Positions 36,701 through 44,475 of a stretch of DNA of 64,000 bases are shown in pieces. The DNA lies in the NCBI RefSeq assembly GCF_022810305.1, contig NZ_JALGQH010000027.1, forward strand, positions 1 through 64,000, in the 5' to 3' direction. The translations under genes were made by a program, and so were the position numbers. This DNA is from Rhodococcus sp. ARC_M6. Its GTDB lineage: Bacteria > Actinomycetota > Actinomycetes > Mycobacteriales > Mycobacteriaceae. Numbering within the stretch: the stretch's first letter is position 1; each line of letters starts with the position of its first letter. A model generated the notes under the pieces. That model did not search any database, was not told the origin of the DNA, and saw nothing but the letters and a program-made list of their open reading frames with translations.

Positions 36701-38465
36701 CCCCGGTAGAAGCTGTCACGAACGATTGACCGATCCTCGACAGGCTTCCCGAGCCCGTTGACAGCACCTGCATTGAACCTGCGAAGCGTCCGACACCCTG
36801 CCCTGCCTGACCGGACAGGGTAGTGAATGCACGAAAGTTTCCGCCAGCAGTCTGCAGAGATGTTCCAAGGTTGCGAACATTCCCAGGAATGCCTTGGATC
36901 CGGGTGCCGAGACCGTGTGCAGCAGTCGCCATTCGGCCCATGTCGCCGACATTTTTGGCCATAAAGCCGGATGTCGCCATCGACGCCAATTTGAGAGCTA
37001 CGAGCCCAATGGCCACAGCCTGAATCGGGCCAGGGAGGGAGCCAAACGCCCCGGCCGCAGCAGACGCAGCGCCAACGATTGGTGTCACTACCGCCAACAC
37101 AGTCACGCCCACGCCAGACAACAGCGAAAGTCCGCCCTGCAAAGTGTCAACAGCGCCACCCGAAGTCATCGCCCCCTCGGCGAGCTCAACTAGCCCATCC
37201 TTGATGCCCAATGCCATCTCGCGCACTGAGCCGCCAGCGCGCACAACATTGTTGAAAGTCCCTGACAGCATCGGCAGATCCGACAACGAACCCGAAATGA
37301 CCTCATTGAAACCAGCTAGCACACCGCCCGAATTACCGAGTGCCACATCAAACTTGTCCAACGCGCCATCAGCCAAACCGACAGCAGCATTACCGAACGA
37401 AGCCAACGGCCCATCAACCAAGTCATACAGCTGCAATTGCAATCGTTCAGACGTGTTTTCAATCTTCTCGAAAACGCCAGGCAAACCCTGATTTTGGGCT
37501 GCAGCAAGCTCAAACGCGCCACCCGCACGGCCAACAGCCGCAGACATGCTGTCCCAGCCCTCAACGCCCTCATCCGCCATCGCCGTAGCAGCACGAACAG
37601 CATCAGTGCCGAAAGCCGTAGATGCCGCCGAAGCGAACTGCTGAGTCGTCAAATTCTCCTGAGCCTCAGCCAACTGCTCAGTGATTGAACGCATTCCAAC
37701 GAACTCGCCAGCCGCGTCGAACGCTTTCAACCCCAACTCATCTAACGCAATAGCCTGCTGCTTGCTCGGCGAAGACAGTGAAATAAGCATTGTCTTCAAT
37801 GACGTACCGGCATCAGACCCGGCCATGCCATTCATAGCGAACATGCCGAGCGTTGACGACGTGTCCTGCAAAGAGACATTGAGGCTGTTGGCGACTAGAC
37901 CGCCCTGCGCCAAACCTGCTGCGAAGTCGGTGATTTCACCACTCGCCGCGTTCGATACGTTTGCGAGAGTGTCTGCAACCAGCGAAGCGTCTTTAGCTTC
38001 AAGCCCGAATGTGTTGAGCGCCGTGGCTTGAATCTCCGATGCTTGTGCCGCGTCGATCTGGGCCGCAGCAGCTAGCGCGAGACTGCCCTTCGCTGCTTCC
38101 ATTGACTGCTCAACTGTCAAGCCGCCCTTGGCTAACTCGGTCATCGCTTGAGCGGCGTCATTCGCGGATGTGCCTGACAGTTCGACATCGTTGCCGAGTT
38201 CCATCGCACGCTGCTTGACTGCAGCCATCTGCTCGCCAGTTGCCTGAGAGACGCCAGAGAGAGTATTCAGAGTTCGTGTGAACTCGTTGCCCTTGTCGAT
38301 GATCGAAGCGAACGACACCGCCGCACCAGTGAACGCCAGAACGCCCGCAATCTTCCCCGCGAAACTAGATGCCGCGTCACCAGCACCCTCCAAGCCCTCC
38401 TCAAACTGTGAGTTGAATTCGGAGAGGTCTGCTGCGACCTCGACATCAATGCGACCACCTGCCAT
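33750..38465 (-). CDS. Tape measure protein with embedded NlpC/P60-like domain
   Basis: About 1571 residues from ATG 38465 (MAGGRIDVEVAADLS) after GGAGG. Residues 1 to about 460 are the helical tape measure family region (GNEFTRTLNTLSGVSQATGEQ); hydrophobic segments follow near 430-500 and 630. Near residues 1085-1190 lies a peptidase-like part: MIDFARAKSGIGYSYGPWDC (Cys near 1107), then SDEHMAGTLFF (His). This would let the tail tip loosen peptidoglycan during entry. The tail predicted from its length would be about 230 nm at 0.15 nm per residue (rule of thumb). Confidence 0.9.
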   Translation of the reverse strand: MAGGRIDVEVAADLSEFNSQFEEGLEGAGDAASSFAGKIAGVLAFTGAAVSFASIIDKGNEFTRTLNTLSGVSQATGEQMAAVKQRAMELGNDVELSGTSANDAAQAMTELAKGGLTVEQSMEAAKGSLALAAAAQIDAAQASEIQATALNTFGLEAKDASLVADTLANVSNAASGEITDFAAGLAQGGLVANSLNVSLQDTSSTLGMFAMNGMAGSDAGTSLKTMLISLSSPSKQQAIALDELGLKAFDAAGEFVGMRSITEQLAEAQENLTTQQFASAASTAFGTDAVRAATAMADEGVEGWDSMSAAVGRAGGAFELAAAQNQGLPGVFEKIENTSERLQLQLYDLVDGPLASFGNAAVGLADGALDKFDVALGNSGGVLAGFNEVISGSLSDLPMLSGTFNNVVRAGGSVREMALGIKDGLVELAEGAMTSGGAVDTLQGGLSLLSGVGVTVLAVVTPIVGAASAAAGAFGSLPGPIQAVAIGLVALKLASMATSGFMAKNVGDMGRMATAAHGLGTRIQGIPGNVRNLGTSLQTAGGNFRAFTTLSGQAGQGVGRFAGSMQVLSTGSGSLSRIGQSFVTASTGAQRFGTALGTMAAAGSGLRTMGGNLLNAVGGPWMIGIGVAIAALSMYSSNQRKAAEHNRMLKQSAEELGKALHTSNGALNATTQRAAANALESAKLAGTGRSLVEYLEAVGVSGVTAAKGLAGSRSEMKATLAVLEEQARLEADINKERVGKGSEGFASSALGSLLNIGGAKDKANEAANALADFKKLDEEARKLAESQKRIDLAAGFIDASGTATALGTMSSTMKAFGDSTGGAADKIDILNGGLSKLRGDQMSVDDAQQQADDAMRSFGEAAAEAGNSVVDASGKISTGTAAGSRLRDAMKGVQTAFDNAGATARQSASQQNLSQSDAAAAVEAAGQRVRDEFIRQRVEAGWTREKAEALANQYGLFPKELVTNVKLTGTVEAQGAIDQFLAANQGKSIGVDIIQNIIQPPSGPAMPTSLGAMYGVTPRALGGPITGGTPGKDSVPILAMPGEHMLDVQDVENMGGQAGVYRFREALAQGRVQGFAEGGAIGGDGLDRMIDFARAKSGIGYSYGPWDCSMYMSHIAATGMNEQPRRLWTTYSILGGDLQGMQPGGNDGHFRIGVSDEHMAGTLFFKDGSRINVENGGSNSGSTFGGAAAGYDDAQFSRQYFLPDAALSPALQASLNGGAGAAYSGATQTNPWTEKDALALESARVAVIQAQEDRTKTNGNAKKTDADKQQSDLKVQRAELKVKELEQKRDGAGQGTSIGPAPTLTGGMSEDAISARNAEISVIDAQLARDKVYADVTSTSLDKEKADMAVYSAENARTKAKQEGDGGQTFNLKDRVKRYGADVTGILVDAAFEQLPSALSESRWITTDWEGLMGIKPKSEASASPSFSQAEIDGQLPTTPGVPGWQNMLNIGGDDWQKRLADALNLPTVLRDGGGPVPHGTAALNLSGAEEWMLTGDERLNLSRDFALMRGATKGGDGAQVVGLDALAAEVRALASQPRASYTFHTRDVEENARRVRQLENTRALSAGSRF

Positions 38466-38579
38466 AGGGGCCTCCTTCAAGAAAATTCAGCCCAAAAAGC
38501 GCCGGCTTACGCAAGAAGCTGTCAACCGGACGGATTGGGCAATATGATGAGCGGAATATCCAGCACAGAAAGGCGTGCC

Positions 38580-39020
38580 ATGATTAATGCAGCGAAAAGC
38601 CCCGGATTCTTCTCAGAGATGGGGAAAGCGTTTACGTCAGGGTGGAAGGCTGCAGACAATCCGCCCAACGCAACTCCGAAGGCAAAGCTGGAACCGAAGC
38701 TCGCATTTGGCTTTTTCACGCTGCAAGGAAAGTCGCTCACGCACCAGGCGGTCACCTATCCGGTGAAGGGTGCTCGGGCGACCGTAGAAAGCGCAGCTAG
38801 CGCCAAGACTCGGATGACTGCGACGCGAGTAGTTGGTGGAGCTATCGTCCTAGGCCCACTAGGAGCCCTACTCGGAGGAATGGCCAAGAAGGATCAATCC
38901 AAGATTTTCCTGATTGTTGAAATGGCTGATGGCACAGTGATCACCGACCGCGCCCAAGCCCGGCACGAAGCGGTTGCTCGACGCTTTGCGGGGGCAATCA
39001 ACACAGCTGCTTCCCGCTAG
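38580..39020 (+). CDS. Antisense-oriented gene within the late operon (moron)
   Basis: About 146 residues from ATG 38580 (MINAAKSPGFFSEMG) preceded by AAAGG; an upstream ATG at 38544 is also in frame. A TATGAT box at 38543-38548 is a candidate -10. The protein has a glycine-zipper-like middle (VVGGAIVLGPLGALLGGMA) and KIFLIVEMADGTVITD. It runs rightward while all surrounding genes run leftward, and its stop overlaps the frameshift chaperone ORF end by 4 bp. This is how prophage-expressed cargo genes usually sit. Confidence 0.75.
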   Translation: MINAAKSPGFFSEMGKAFTSGWKAADNPPNATPKAKLEPKLAFGFFTLQGKSLTHQAVTYPVKGARATVESAASAKTRMTATRVVGGAIVLGPLGALLGGMAKKDQSKIFLIVEMADGTVITDRAQARHEAVARRFAGAINTAASR

Positions 39021-39352
39021 CCGGTCTGCCACTGCCCCACCATGTCCGCAAGCCGAACCTTCTTCGGCCTCGCAGGCTCCAACGCTTGACGCTTCTCCAG
39101 AAACTCGACCACCAGCACAGACATATCCTTCGCGGAACGCTTCCCCACCGGAGGCAACACAGGAGTCGGCGGCGGCTTAATGCCCTCACGCTTCCGCCGC
39201 TCCCGCTCCCGCTTACGCTCCGCCTCAGCAGCCTTATCATCAGGATCCGACACCCAATTCGCGTACTCCGAATTCAGCCAGTAGTCATCCCGATCCACCA
39301 GCATCGCAATGTTTTCCGAATCCCGCTTCTCCGCCGCTAGCCACTCCACCAC
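39017..39352 (-). CDS. Tail assembly chaperone, frameshift extension (T part)
   Basis: The frame starting at GTG 39352 (VVEWLAAEKRDSENIAM) is open well upstream of any start and reads naturally from about 39409 (NLRSVLAEPLADSII...). It is the -1 frame relative to the upstream chaperone ORF, so it is expected to be made as a fusion by programmed -1 frameshifting. The basic/Glu-rich middle (AEAERKRERERRKR) is typical of gpGT-type fusions. It lies between the tail tube and tape measure genes, as required. Confidence 0.8.
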   Translation of the reverse strand: MVEWLAAEKRDSENIAMLVDRDDYWLNSEYANWVSDPDDKAAEAERKRERERRKREGIKPPPTPVLPPVGKRSAKDMSVLVVEFLEKRQALEPARPKKVRLADMVGQWQTG

Positions 39353-39390
39353 CGCATTAACTTTGATGATGGAATCGGCCAGAGGTTCCG

Positions 39391-39855
39391 CTAGGACGCT
39401 GCGGAGGTTTCTTCCGTAATACCGTTCACACCCTGCGGTGACTGCGCTCCATCCATCCCGCGAGCCGAGGCAGGCAAGAGCGCGAATGTTTCCCCCGAAA
39501 TGAGGTTAGACATATTCGCCAACTTGTTGACAATCTTCATGGCCTGCTCGATAGTGAACGTGCCCAGATGCTTCGCAATCGCCGCACCACCTTCCTTGCC
39601 GGCAATCAACTGCATCGCCAACTCAATCTGGTCGGTACGTAGCAACTCTGAGAACTGGATCGCTTCCGTGCCACTGTAAGAGCGCCGAATATCGACATTC
39701 ACATCCACGAGTTTCGCTCGAACCGGAGGCAAATCTTCGGTATCCAAAACAGACAGAAGATCGAACGCGTCATCAACAATCTCATCCACAACTTCAACAG
39801 GCTCAACCACTTTCGGCTGAACCTTCGGGGTGGACTTGCGGGGGGTGCCAGGCAT
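39391..39855 (-). CDS. Tail assembly chaperone (G part)
   Basis: A 154-residue protein from ATG 39855 after GGAG. Acidic N-terminus (VEPVEVVDEIVDDAFDLL), then a helical core (IQFSELLRTDQIELAMQLI, FTIEQAMKIVNKLA) as in actinophage gpG-like chaperones, and a Ser/Gly-rich tail. Frame arithmetic shows the following ORF is in -1. Two candidate slip sites are GGGGGAAAC (39496-39488) and the GGAAGAAAC stretch at 39415-39407; neither is a textbook heptamer in the right register. Confidence 0.85.
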   Translation of the reverse strand: MPGTPRKSTPKVQPKVVEPVEVVDEIVDDAFDLLSVLDTEDLPPVRAKLVDVNVDIRRSYSGTEAIQFSELLRTDQIELAMQLIAGKEGGAAIAKHLGTFTIEQAMKIVNKLANMSNLISGETFALLPASARGMDGAQSPQGVNGITEETSAAS

Positions 39856-39872
39856 TACAGAAACTCCTCAGA

Positions 39873-40442
39873 TCAGGGTGCGAGCGGGTTAGTGTTAGTC
39901 AGCAACTGCACCGGCGACAACGCCAGCAGTTCCATCTCAAAGCCATCAATCTTGTCGCCACCAAGCGAACGCGGAGGCGGAGTGAACAAGGTAGCTCGCT
40001 CGCAATACAGCACCTGCTTGTCATCCTCATCCTCAAGGCGCAGCAGAATCGCAAACTCCTCCGAATCGCCGATAACCCACTTGTGCACCTCATTAGGGGC
40101 TGTGCCAGTCGTAACAATCTCGCCGCCCTGCAACAGAGTCAACACAGTCGCCTTCGAATAGTCGACAGGCTTCAGCTTCAGGCGATCAGAGCGGGGGCCG
40201 CGAGCAATCTTGTACGAAGACTGCCGGTAATTCCAGATCGGCAACTCCTTCGTATCCTGGCTAGGGTTCTGCTCAAACCCTGCCTCGATGCCGCCGAACG
40301 CATCCCACACAACACCAGGCGCAGTGCCCGTAGTCGGCGCAAGAGCGAACGGATCAGTCGGAACAGCAGTACCAGCGGGAGCGCGGAACGCATCCCCATC
40401 CTGCCAAACATAAGCCTTATTCGGATCTGCATAAGTACTCAC
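39873..40442 (-). CDS. Major tail (tube) protein
   Basis: A 189-residue protein from GTG 40442 (VSTYADPNKAYVWQDGD), 7 bp after GGAGG; the frame open to 40550 is not translated. Rich in beta structure (YKIARGPRSDRLKLKPVD), ends AP. The position directly upstream of the chaperones and its size are those of the tail tube subunit. Confidence 0.85.
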   Translation of the reverse strand: MSTYADPNKAYVWQDGDAFRAPAGTAVPTDPFALAPTTGTAPGVVWDAFGGIEAGFEQNPSQDTKELPIWNYRQSSYKIARGPRSDRLKLKPVDYSKATVLTLLQGGEIVTTGTAPNEVHKWVIGDSEEFAILLRLEDEDDKQVLYCERATLFTPPPRSLGGDKIDGFEMELLALSPVQLLTNTNPLAP

Positions 40443-40460
40443 AAAAAACCTCCAAAAGTG

Positions 40461-40528
40461 TGCCCACAAAAGGGCAGAAAGTAGTGAGTCCCAACTCCGA
40501 ATGCGCCTGGCAAGGTAAACATTCGGAG
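40461..40528 (-). promoter_or_regulatory. Leader hairpins before the tail tube gene
   Basis: Two inverted repeats: TGCCC/GGGCA (40461-40476) and CTCCGAATG/CATTCGGAG (40495-40503, 40520-40528). They lie in the 120-bp leader of the tube gene and could stabilise its mRNA or act as weak attenuators. Confidence 0.4.
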
Positions 40529-40562
40529 CGGGACGTTTGAGACGCCACACATAGGTGGCGAG

Positions 40563-41012
40563 TTAGCGGACAACCATCGACATGTCCCAGCGCACAATGG
40601 CGCGGAACAGCAGGTTTTCTGGGCCACGCTCAGAATCGACAGCCGTTATCGGTCCATCAATCCAACGAGCAACCCACGAGGCATTACGGAACTGCCGGCT
40701 AGCTCTCGGCGCTTTATGCACCAGGCGGGCCGCAAGATCGGCAATATTCCAGGCCAGTTCCTCGGGATCCATGTCCCCGCCCAAGATTTCGAGCTTCGGC
40801 ACCCACACATCGCACTGAATCATCGGTTTGCGGTGCATCGGATCAACACCGTAATTCGAGGGAGCAGACAACGTCACAAACGGGCCTGTCAGCGGATCCG
40901 GGATGTCACGAGTCGAAATGTTTTCCGCCGCAACATGCGTTGTGAACTCGTCATGGTTGATCAGAAAATCGCGGATAGCACCCGGAGCGAACGGCGTAAA
41001 CGGCGTAACCAT
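40563..41012 (-). CDS. Tail terminator-like protein
   Basis: A 149-residue protein overlapping the previous gene by TGATG. Segments PLTGPFVTLSAPSNYGV, IQCDVWVPKLEIL and DPEELAWNIADLAARLVH match the order of tail-terminator (completion) proteins that cap the tail next to the connector. No motif is diagnostic, so the call depends on position. Confidence 0.65.
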   Translation of the reverse strand: MVTPFTPFAPGAIRDFLINHDEFTTHVAAENISTRDIPDPLTGPFVTLSAPSNYGVDPMHRKPMIQCDVWVPKLEILGGDMDPEELAWNIADLAARLVHKAPRASRQFRNASWVARWIDGPITAVDSERGPENLLFRAIVRWDMSMVVR

Positions 41013-41323
41013 CAGCCCCTCGATCCACGAGGCTTAAACCCCGAATACTTGCCATGCTTACGGGCCGCATTCGTCAGCGAAGCAATCCCCCGCATCCTGG
41101 AAGTGCCATACTCTTTCCAGAACGCCTTGGGGTCTTTGTCGGCCACGAACACGCGGTTGCCTTCGACGGTAATGCTTGCGCCACCAGCATATTCGCCCTT
41201 ACGGCGCGGCGCTGTAGCCTCGAATTCGGATTTGATTTGCTCCGCAATGTCCTTGCGGCCTTCGGTGGAAATCCTCCGAGCATCGCCTTGGGCTTTGTCC
41301 CGGTAGATCGTCACCCTAGCCAT
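41012..41323 (-). CDS. HK97 gp10-like head-tail / tail completion protein
   Basis: A 103-residue basic protein. RKDIAEQIKSEFEATAPRRKGEYAGG, then VFVADKDPKAFWKEYGTSRM is the characteristic ATAPRxxG...EYGT pattern of the gp10 family. It overlaps the 56-residue gene upstream by one base (TAATG). Confidence 0.75.
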   Translation of the reverse strand: MARVTIYRDKAQGDARRISTEGRKDIAEQIKSEFEATAPRRKGEYAGGASITVEGNRVFVADKDPKAFWKEYGTSRMRGIASLTNAARKHGKYSGFKPRGSRG

Positions 41324-41493
41324 TAGAGGCTCTTGGGTTCCGGCTTCACATCAAGCTTCACCAGCTTGGCCGGCTCAACCTTCACAGCCGCAACACGCTT
41401 CAAAGCCTGTGCCTTCAAATGCTTTTCATACGTCTTCGAGAACTCATCCGTAGAATGGACACCATCCTCATCCGTAAACGAAACAATCGCCAT
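41323..41493 (-). CDS. 56-residue protein in the connector region
   Basis: ATG 41493 (MAIVSFTDEDGVHSTDEFSK) to TAA 41323, overlapping the next start by one base and beginning 4 bp after the previous gene's stop, with GGAG ahead. This tight packing shows that it is a gene. The C-terminal half is Lys/Val/Pro repeats (VAAVKVEPAKLVKLDVKPEP). Function unknown; probably a small virion or assembly part. Confidence 0.75.
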   Translation of the reverse strand: MAIVSFTDEDGVHSTDEFSKTYEKHLKAQALKRVAAVKVEPAKLVKLDVKPEPKSL

Positions 41494-41496
41494 TAG

Positions 41497-41871
41497 TTAC
41501 TCCTGGTAGTCAGATGAACTCCGCACAATCGCGGAAATGTATGCAGGTTTGCGGGAACCGCGAGCAGGACGCCGAACCCGAGGTTTGCCAACAACTGTGA
41601 ACACGGTGCCGTCCTCATCGCGAAACTTGGAACGTGGCACAGGGTGCGGAACCAGCCCCGGATCTAGTAGCAGCACATATGAACTCACCACATGGCCGTC
41701 CACAAATTCGACGTTGCCAGCATCAACAGATGACGACGCCAACTGCCGTTGCTGCAACAGCCCAGTCCACTCAATCTCAGTAGGTGGTGTGGGTCGCCGA
41801 TTACCCGTAGACGAATCAATCTCAGGGGGATTGTCCTGCAACAACACCCACCGCTCAGGCAACTTCTTCAT
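41497..41871 (-). CDS. Head-tail connector / stopper protein
   Basis: A 124-residue beta-rich protein (VDGHVVSSYVLLLDPGLV, FRDEDGTVFTVVGKPRVRR) like gpFII / SPP1 gp16-type head closure proteins. It abuts the adaptor gene upstream by a one-base overlap. Confidence 0.7.
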   Translation of the reverse strand: MKKLPERWVLLQDNPPEIDSSTGNRRPTPPTEIEWTGLLQQRQLASSSVDAGNVEFVDGHVVSSYVLLLDPGLVPHPVPRSKFRDEDGTVFTVVGKPRVRRPARGSRKPAYISAIVRSSSDYQE

Positions 41872-42263
41872 CAGCCCGGCACAATCGAAAACGCGCCACC
41901 AAACTTGACACCCACAGACGGATCCAACAACTCCAAATCCGCCGGCGAAAAGTAAATTAGTGACGGATCCACATCCGAATAAGTCGTACTGATTTCCGGA
42001 TACTGCTCAGAGCGGACCCGCAAACCGATCTTGATCGCATCCACGGCACGAGCGACCGCCGTGACAAGGACGCCCGTAACGAGCACAGAACTCAGTGAGC
42101 CTTGCGCGATACGAGCATCAATGTCTAGCGGGTATGCCCGAAGTCGAGCCGACGCGAAATCGATCAGCGACTCGACCTGAAGGCGTTCAGTGTCATCGAA
42201 GGTTTCCCCTAGACGATTCTGAACGTCTTCGACCATGATTAGCGGGCTAAGCGGTGCCGTCAT
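41871..42263 (-). CDS. Head-tail adaptor (Gp6/Gp15-like)
   Basis: A 130-residue protein. VEDVQNRLGETFDDTERLQVE followed by a helical region (VLVTGVLVTAVARAVD) and YSDVDPSLIYFSPADLELL matches the Gp19/Gp15/Gp42 adaptor family of actinophages. The first ATG 42263 overlaps the previous gene by 17 bp; an internal ATG at 42236 lacks a ribosome-binding site. Confidence 0.75.
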   Translation of the reverse strand: MTAPLSPLIMVEDVQNRLGETFDDTERLQVESLIDFASARLRAYPLDIDARIAQGSLSSVLVTGVLVTAVARAVDAIKIGLRVRSEQYPEISTTYSDVDPSLIYFSPADLELLDPSVGVKFGGAFSIVPG

Positions 42264-42456
42264 TCGATGCAGCCTTGCGGCCAGCAGCCTTCACAGGCTC
42301 ATCGGAAGCGACCTCCACGATCAGGCCGCCATCAGCGAGCCGCTCAATGTCATCTTGCGAAACATCGATCGGCACAGGAGCGCCCGCGTACAGCATCTTC
42401 AATTTTCCGTCCGCGCCATTCACCCCAATAAGTGGAGCATTCACAACATAAGTCAT
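42247..42456 (-). CDS. 69-residue head-region protein
   Basis: ATG 42456 (MTYVVNAPLIGVNGADG) lies 2 bp after the capsid gene's stop. Contains YAGAPVPIDVSQDDIERL, a small beta/alpha domain ending in a basic tail (VKAAGRKAASND). Such small proteins between capsid and adaptor genes are common in actinophages and may be head fibres or accessory proteins; none can be shown here. Confidence 0.7.
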   Translation of the reverse strand: MTYVVNAPLIGVNGADGKLKMLYAGAPVPIDVSQDDIERLADGGLIVEVASDEPVKAAGRKAASNDGTA

Positions 42457-42458
42457 GG

Positions 42459-43367
42459 TCAGACCGCGATTCCGGAGATCTTGATGGCGGCACCGGGCTC
42501 GTTCACGTAAGGAACGCAGACACGGCGGCCACGGATACGCCACTGATCGTTGTTGTCATCGCGAATCGACTTCGTTTCAACAGTGTCGCCGGCATAGCCT
42601 TCGCCCAGCTTCTCGTCACCAATACCACCAAGGGCATTCGTGTCGATGATCCAAGCGCCAGCGGCAGGCAGGTTCGGGGTCGGAAGAATCGTCAGACCCG
42701 CGATAGTGCGGAACTCGCCCGTGTACACAGCATTGGTCTTGTCCTCACGCGCCATCAGGGTAGATAGCTTGTCATCAGACGCAAGCAACGCCCAAGTCAG
42801 GTCATCAACGACAATCACATTGGGGTCATAGCCCTTGTTTAGGCCAATCACCTTCGCCTTCGCGAGCATGATGTCGCGCAGGATCTTCGAAGACGAACTC
42901 CACACACCGTCAGTGACACCTTGCGTGGCAGTGACCTGCGAAGCGATCAGCGACAGAGACAGCGAATCAATCGTCTTAACAAGCTGATTGACGATCGAAT
43001 TGAACGCCTTCTCGACTGGGGCGAAGTTAGATCGCTTGATCTTCTCGTCCGTGATCGGAACGTCCTGGCCCCACTTGGTGACCCGAACAGCCTGCGGAAC
43101 ACCCGAACCAACGCCCGCGAGCGGGTACTCAGAGCCAGGCGAAATGGCCTGTGGTGCACGATCGGTGTAAAACGGATCGTCCTGCTCGAAGACGATAGCG
43201 CCACCCTTAACGTCCTGACGGTCAGTCAGAATGAAATCGGAGATGAAACGCTGTGCCGCAAGCTCATTGACGCGCTTCGCAACCAGGGTGGGATCCGCGA
43301 GAAAGCGGTTGGTGGTTACGCTGTCGCCAGAGAATGTGGGCGGACCAGCGGGATAGGTAATAGCCAA
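42459..43367 (-). CDS. Major capsid protein (HK97 fold)
   Basis: A 302-residue protein. The capsid-typical order of segments is present: an N-arm (PTLVAKRVNELAAQRF), the P-domain (GVPQAVRVTKWGQDVPITDEKI, VEKAFNSIVNQLVKTIDSLSL) and the A-domain (VVDDLTWALLASDDKL, GLTILPTPNLPAAGAWIID). There is no fused protease, and a separate scaffold is encoded upstream. A terminator-like hairpin sits in its leader. Confidence 0.85.
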   Translation of the reverse strand: MAITYPAGPPTFSGDSVTTNRFLADPTLVAKRVNELAAQRFISDFILTDRQDVKGGAIVFEQDDPFYTDRAPQAISPGSEYPLAGVGSGVPQAVRVTKWGQDVPITDEKIKRSNFAPVEKAFNSIVNQLVKTIDSLSLSLIASQVTATQGVTDGVWSSSSKILRDIMLAKAKVIGLNKGYDPNVIVVDDLTWALLASDDKLSTLMAREDKTNAVYTGEFRTIAGLTILPTPNLPAAGAWIIDTNALGGIGDEKLGEGYAGDTVETKSIRDDNNDQWRIRGRRVCVPYVNEPGAAIKISGIAV

Positions 43368-43390
43368 TTTTCGGCCCTCCAGAGCCTAAA

Positions 43391-43419
43391 GAAGCCCACC
43401 ACAAGAACTGTGGGGCTTC
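43391..43419 (-). terminator. Intra-operon hairpin between decoration and capsid genes
   Basis: On the minus strand GAAGCCCCACAG pairs with GTGGTGGGCTTC followed by TTTAGG. It sits 24 bp before the capsid start. Partial termination here would tune expression around the most abundant virion protein. Confidence 0.7.
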
Positions 43420-43448
43420 GAAGAATGAATTGAGAGAAAGTGCGGCAC

Positions 43449-43808
43449 TCAGCGGAGCGCGACGACGACCTTGCCGCCAGCAGCAGCCGAAATGGCAATG
43501 CCAACAACCTGATCGAAGGTGCCTGCGCCAGCGGTTGCGACAGCGCCAGCAGCAGCAGTGATCACATTTGCGCCCGCCACGATCGCGCCAGATGCCGTCA
43601 GTTCGTGCACGCCGCCACGGTGGACAGTGACCGTCTCGCTAATGGCGGCATCAAATGCTGCAACACCAAACCAGGCAGCAGAAGCAGCACCAGCCGGGGC
43701 AACAGTGTTATTGCCGGAAATTGCAACAACCTGTCCGCCAGTTACAGCAGCAGATGTTGCGATCGGCACATCAGCGCCAGGCTTACGAATGGGAACATAG
43801 TCAGCCAT
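43449..43808 (-). CDS. Capsid decoration protein (DUF2190-like)
   Basis: A 119-residue protein from ATG 43808 (MADYVPIRKPGADVP). It is rich in Gly/Ala/Val beta strands (TGGQVVAISGNN, FGVAAFDAAISETVTVHRGGVHEL, VVGIAISAAAGGKVVVAL), the pattern of DUF2190 head decoration proteins. Placed between scaffold and capsid genes. Confidence 0.8.
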   Translation of the reverse strand: MADYVPIRKPGADVPIATSAAVTGGQVVAISGNNTVAPAGAASAAWFGVAAFDAAISETVTVHRGGVHELTASGAIVAGANVITAAAGAVATAGAGTFDQVVGIAISAAAGGKVVVALR

Positions 43809-43818
43809 AAGGGTTATC

Positions 43819-44406
43819 TCACTTTCGATTCGGGTAGAAGGACTCGTAGAGCACTTCGCCCTCAGATTTGGGTGTGCCAGGCTGCGGACCCGGAGATGGG
43901 ACCGGAGCAGGAACGCGAGGAGCGTTCGGATCAATGACAGCCGCCGGGGCCACCAAAGTTGGCTGCAGGATCGCCCAGTCAGCCGCTAGTTCTTCGGGGG
44001 TGGAGCCTTGGAGTCGGTTCACCCATTCGCGGGGAACACCGTTGTTGTAGGCGAAGTTCAAGCGCAGGTTCTCTTCGGTCTGCTTCGCTGCAGCAGCAGT
44101 TGCATCGTTCGCAACCTTCTGTGCCCGTTCAAGTTCCGACAGTTTCGCGTTCTCGGCGGCAAGCGCATCAGCAGCAGCCTTATCGGTCAACGCCTTCAAC
44201 GCCTTCTCGGCCTGATCTGCACGCGCTCGTTCCGCATCAAGCGCCCTCTTGCCGGGGTCACCGAGACCATCCGGGTACTGCGGATCTACCGTCGCGGCAG
44301 GATCAACAGCAGGCACAACAGGAACTACAGGTGCAGCAGGAACAGGCACAGGGGCCGGAACCGCTACAGGCACAACAGGATTAACAACAGGAATAACATC
44401 GGACAT
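43819..44406 (-). CDS. Scaffolding protein
   Basis: A 195-residue protein, ATG 44406 after GGAGG. A long Val/Pro/Ala-rich N-terminal arm is followed by a coiled coil (DAERARADQAEKALKALTDKAA, KLSELERAQKVANDA) and a C-terminal part (NNGVPREWVNRLQGSTPEELAADWA). This architecture and the position before the capsid gene are those of actinophage scaffolds. Confidence 0.85.
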   Translation of the reverse strand: MSDVIPVVNPVVPVAVPAPVPVPAAPVVPVVPAVDPAATVDPQYPDGLGDPGKRALDAERARADQAEKALKALTDKAAADALAAENAKLSELERAQKVANDATAAAAKQTEENLRLNFAYNNGVPREWVNRLQGSTPEELAADWAILQPTLVAPAAVIDPNAPRVPAPVPSPGPQPGTPKSEGEVLYESFYPNRK

Positions 44407-44475
44407 GGGTAAAACGCCTCCATCGCGGGGGAAATTGCCCGAACCGGATCGCCCGGACGGGAAGAAAATGGGTAC

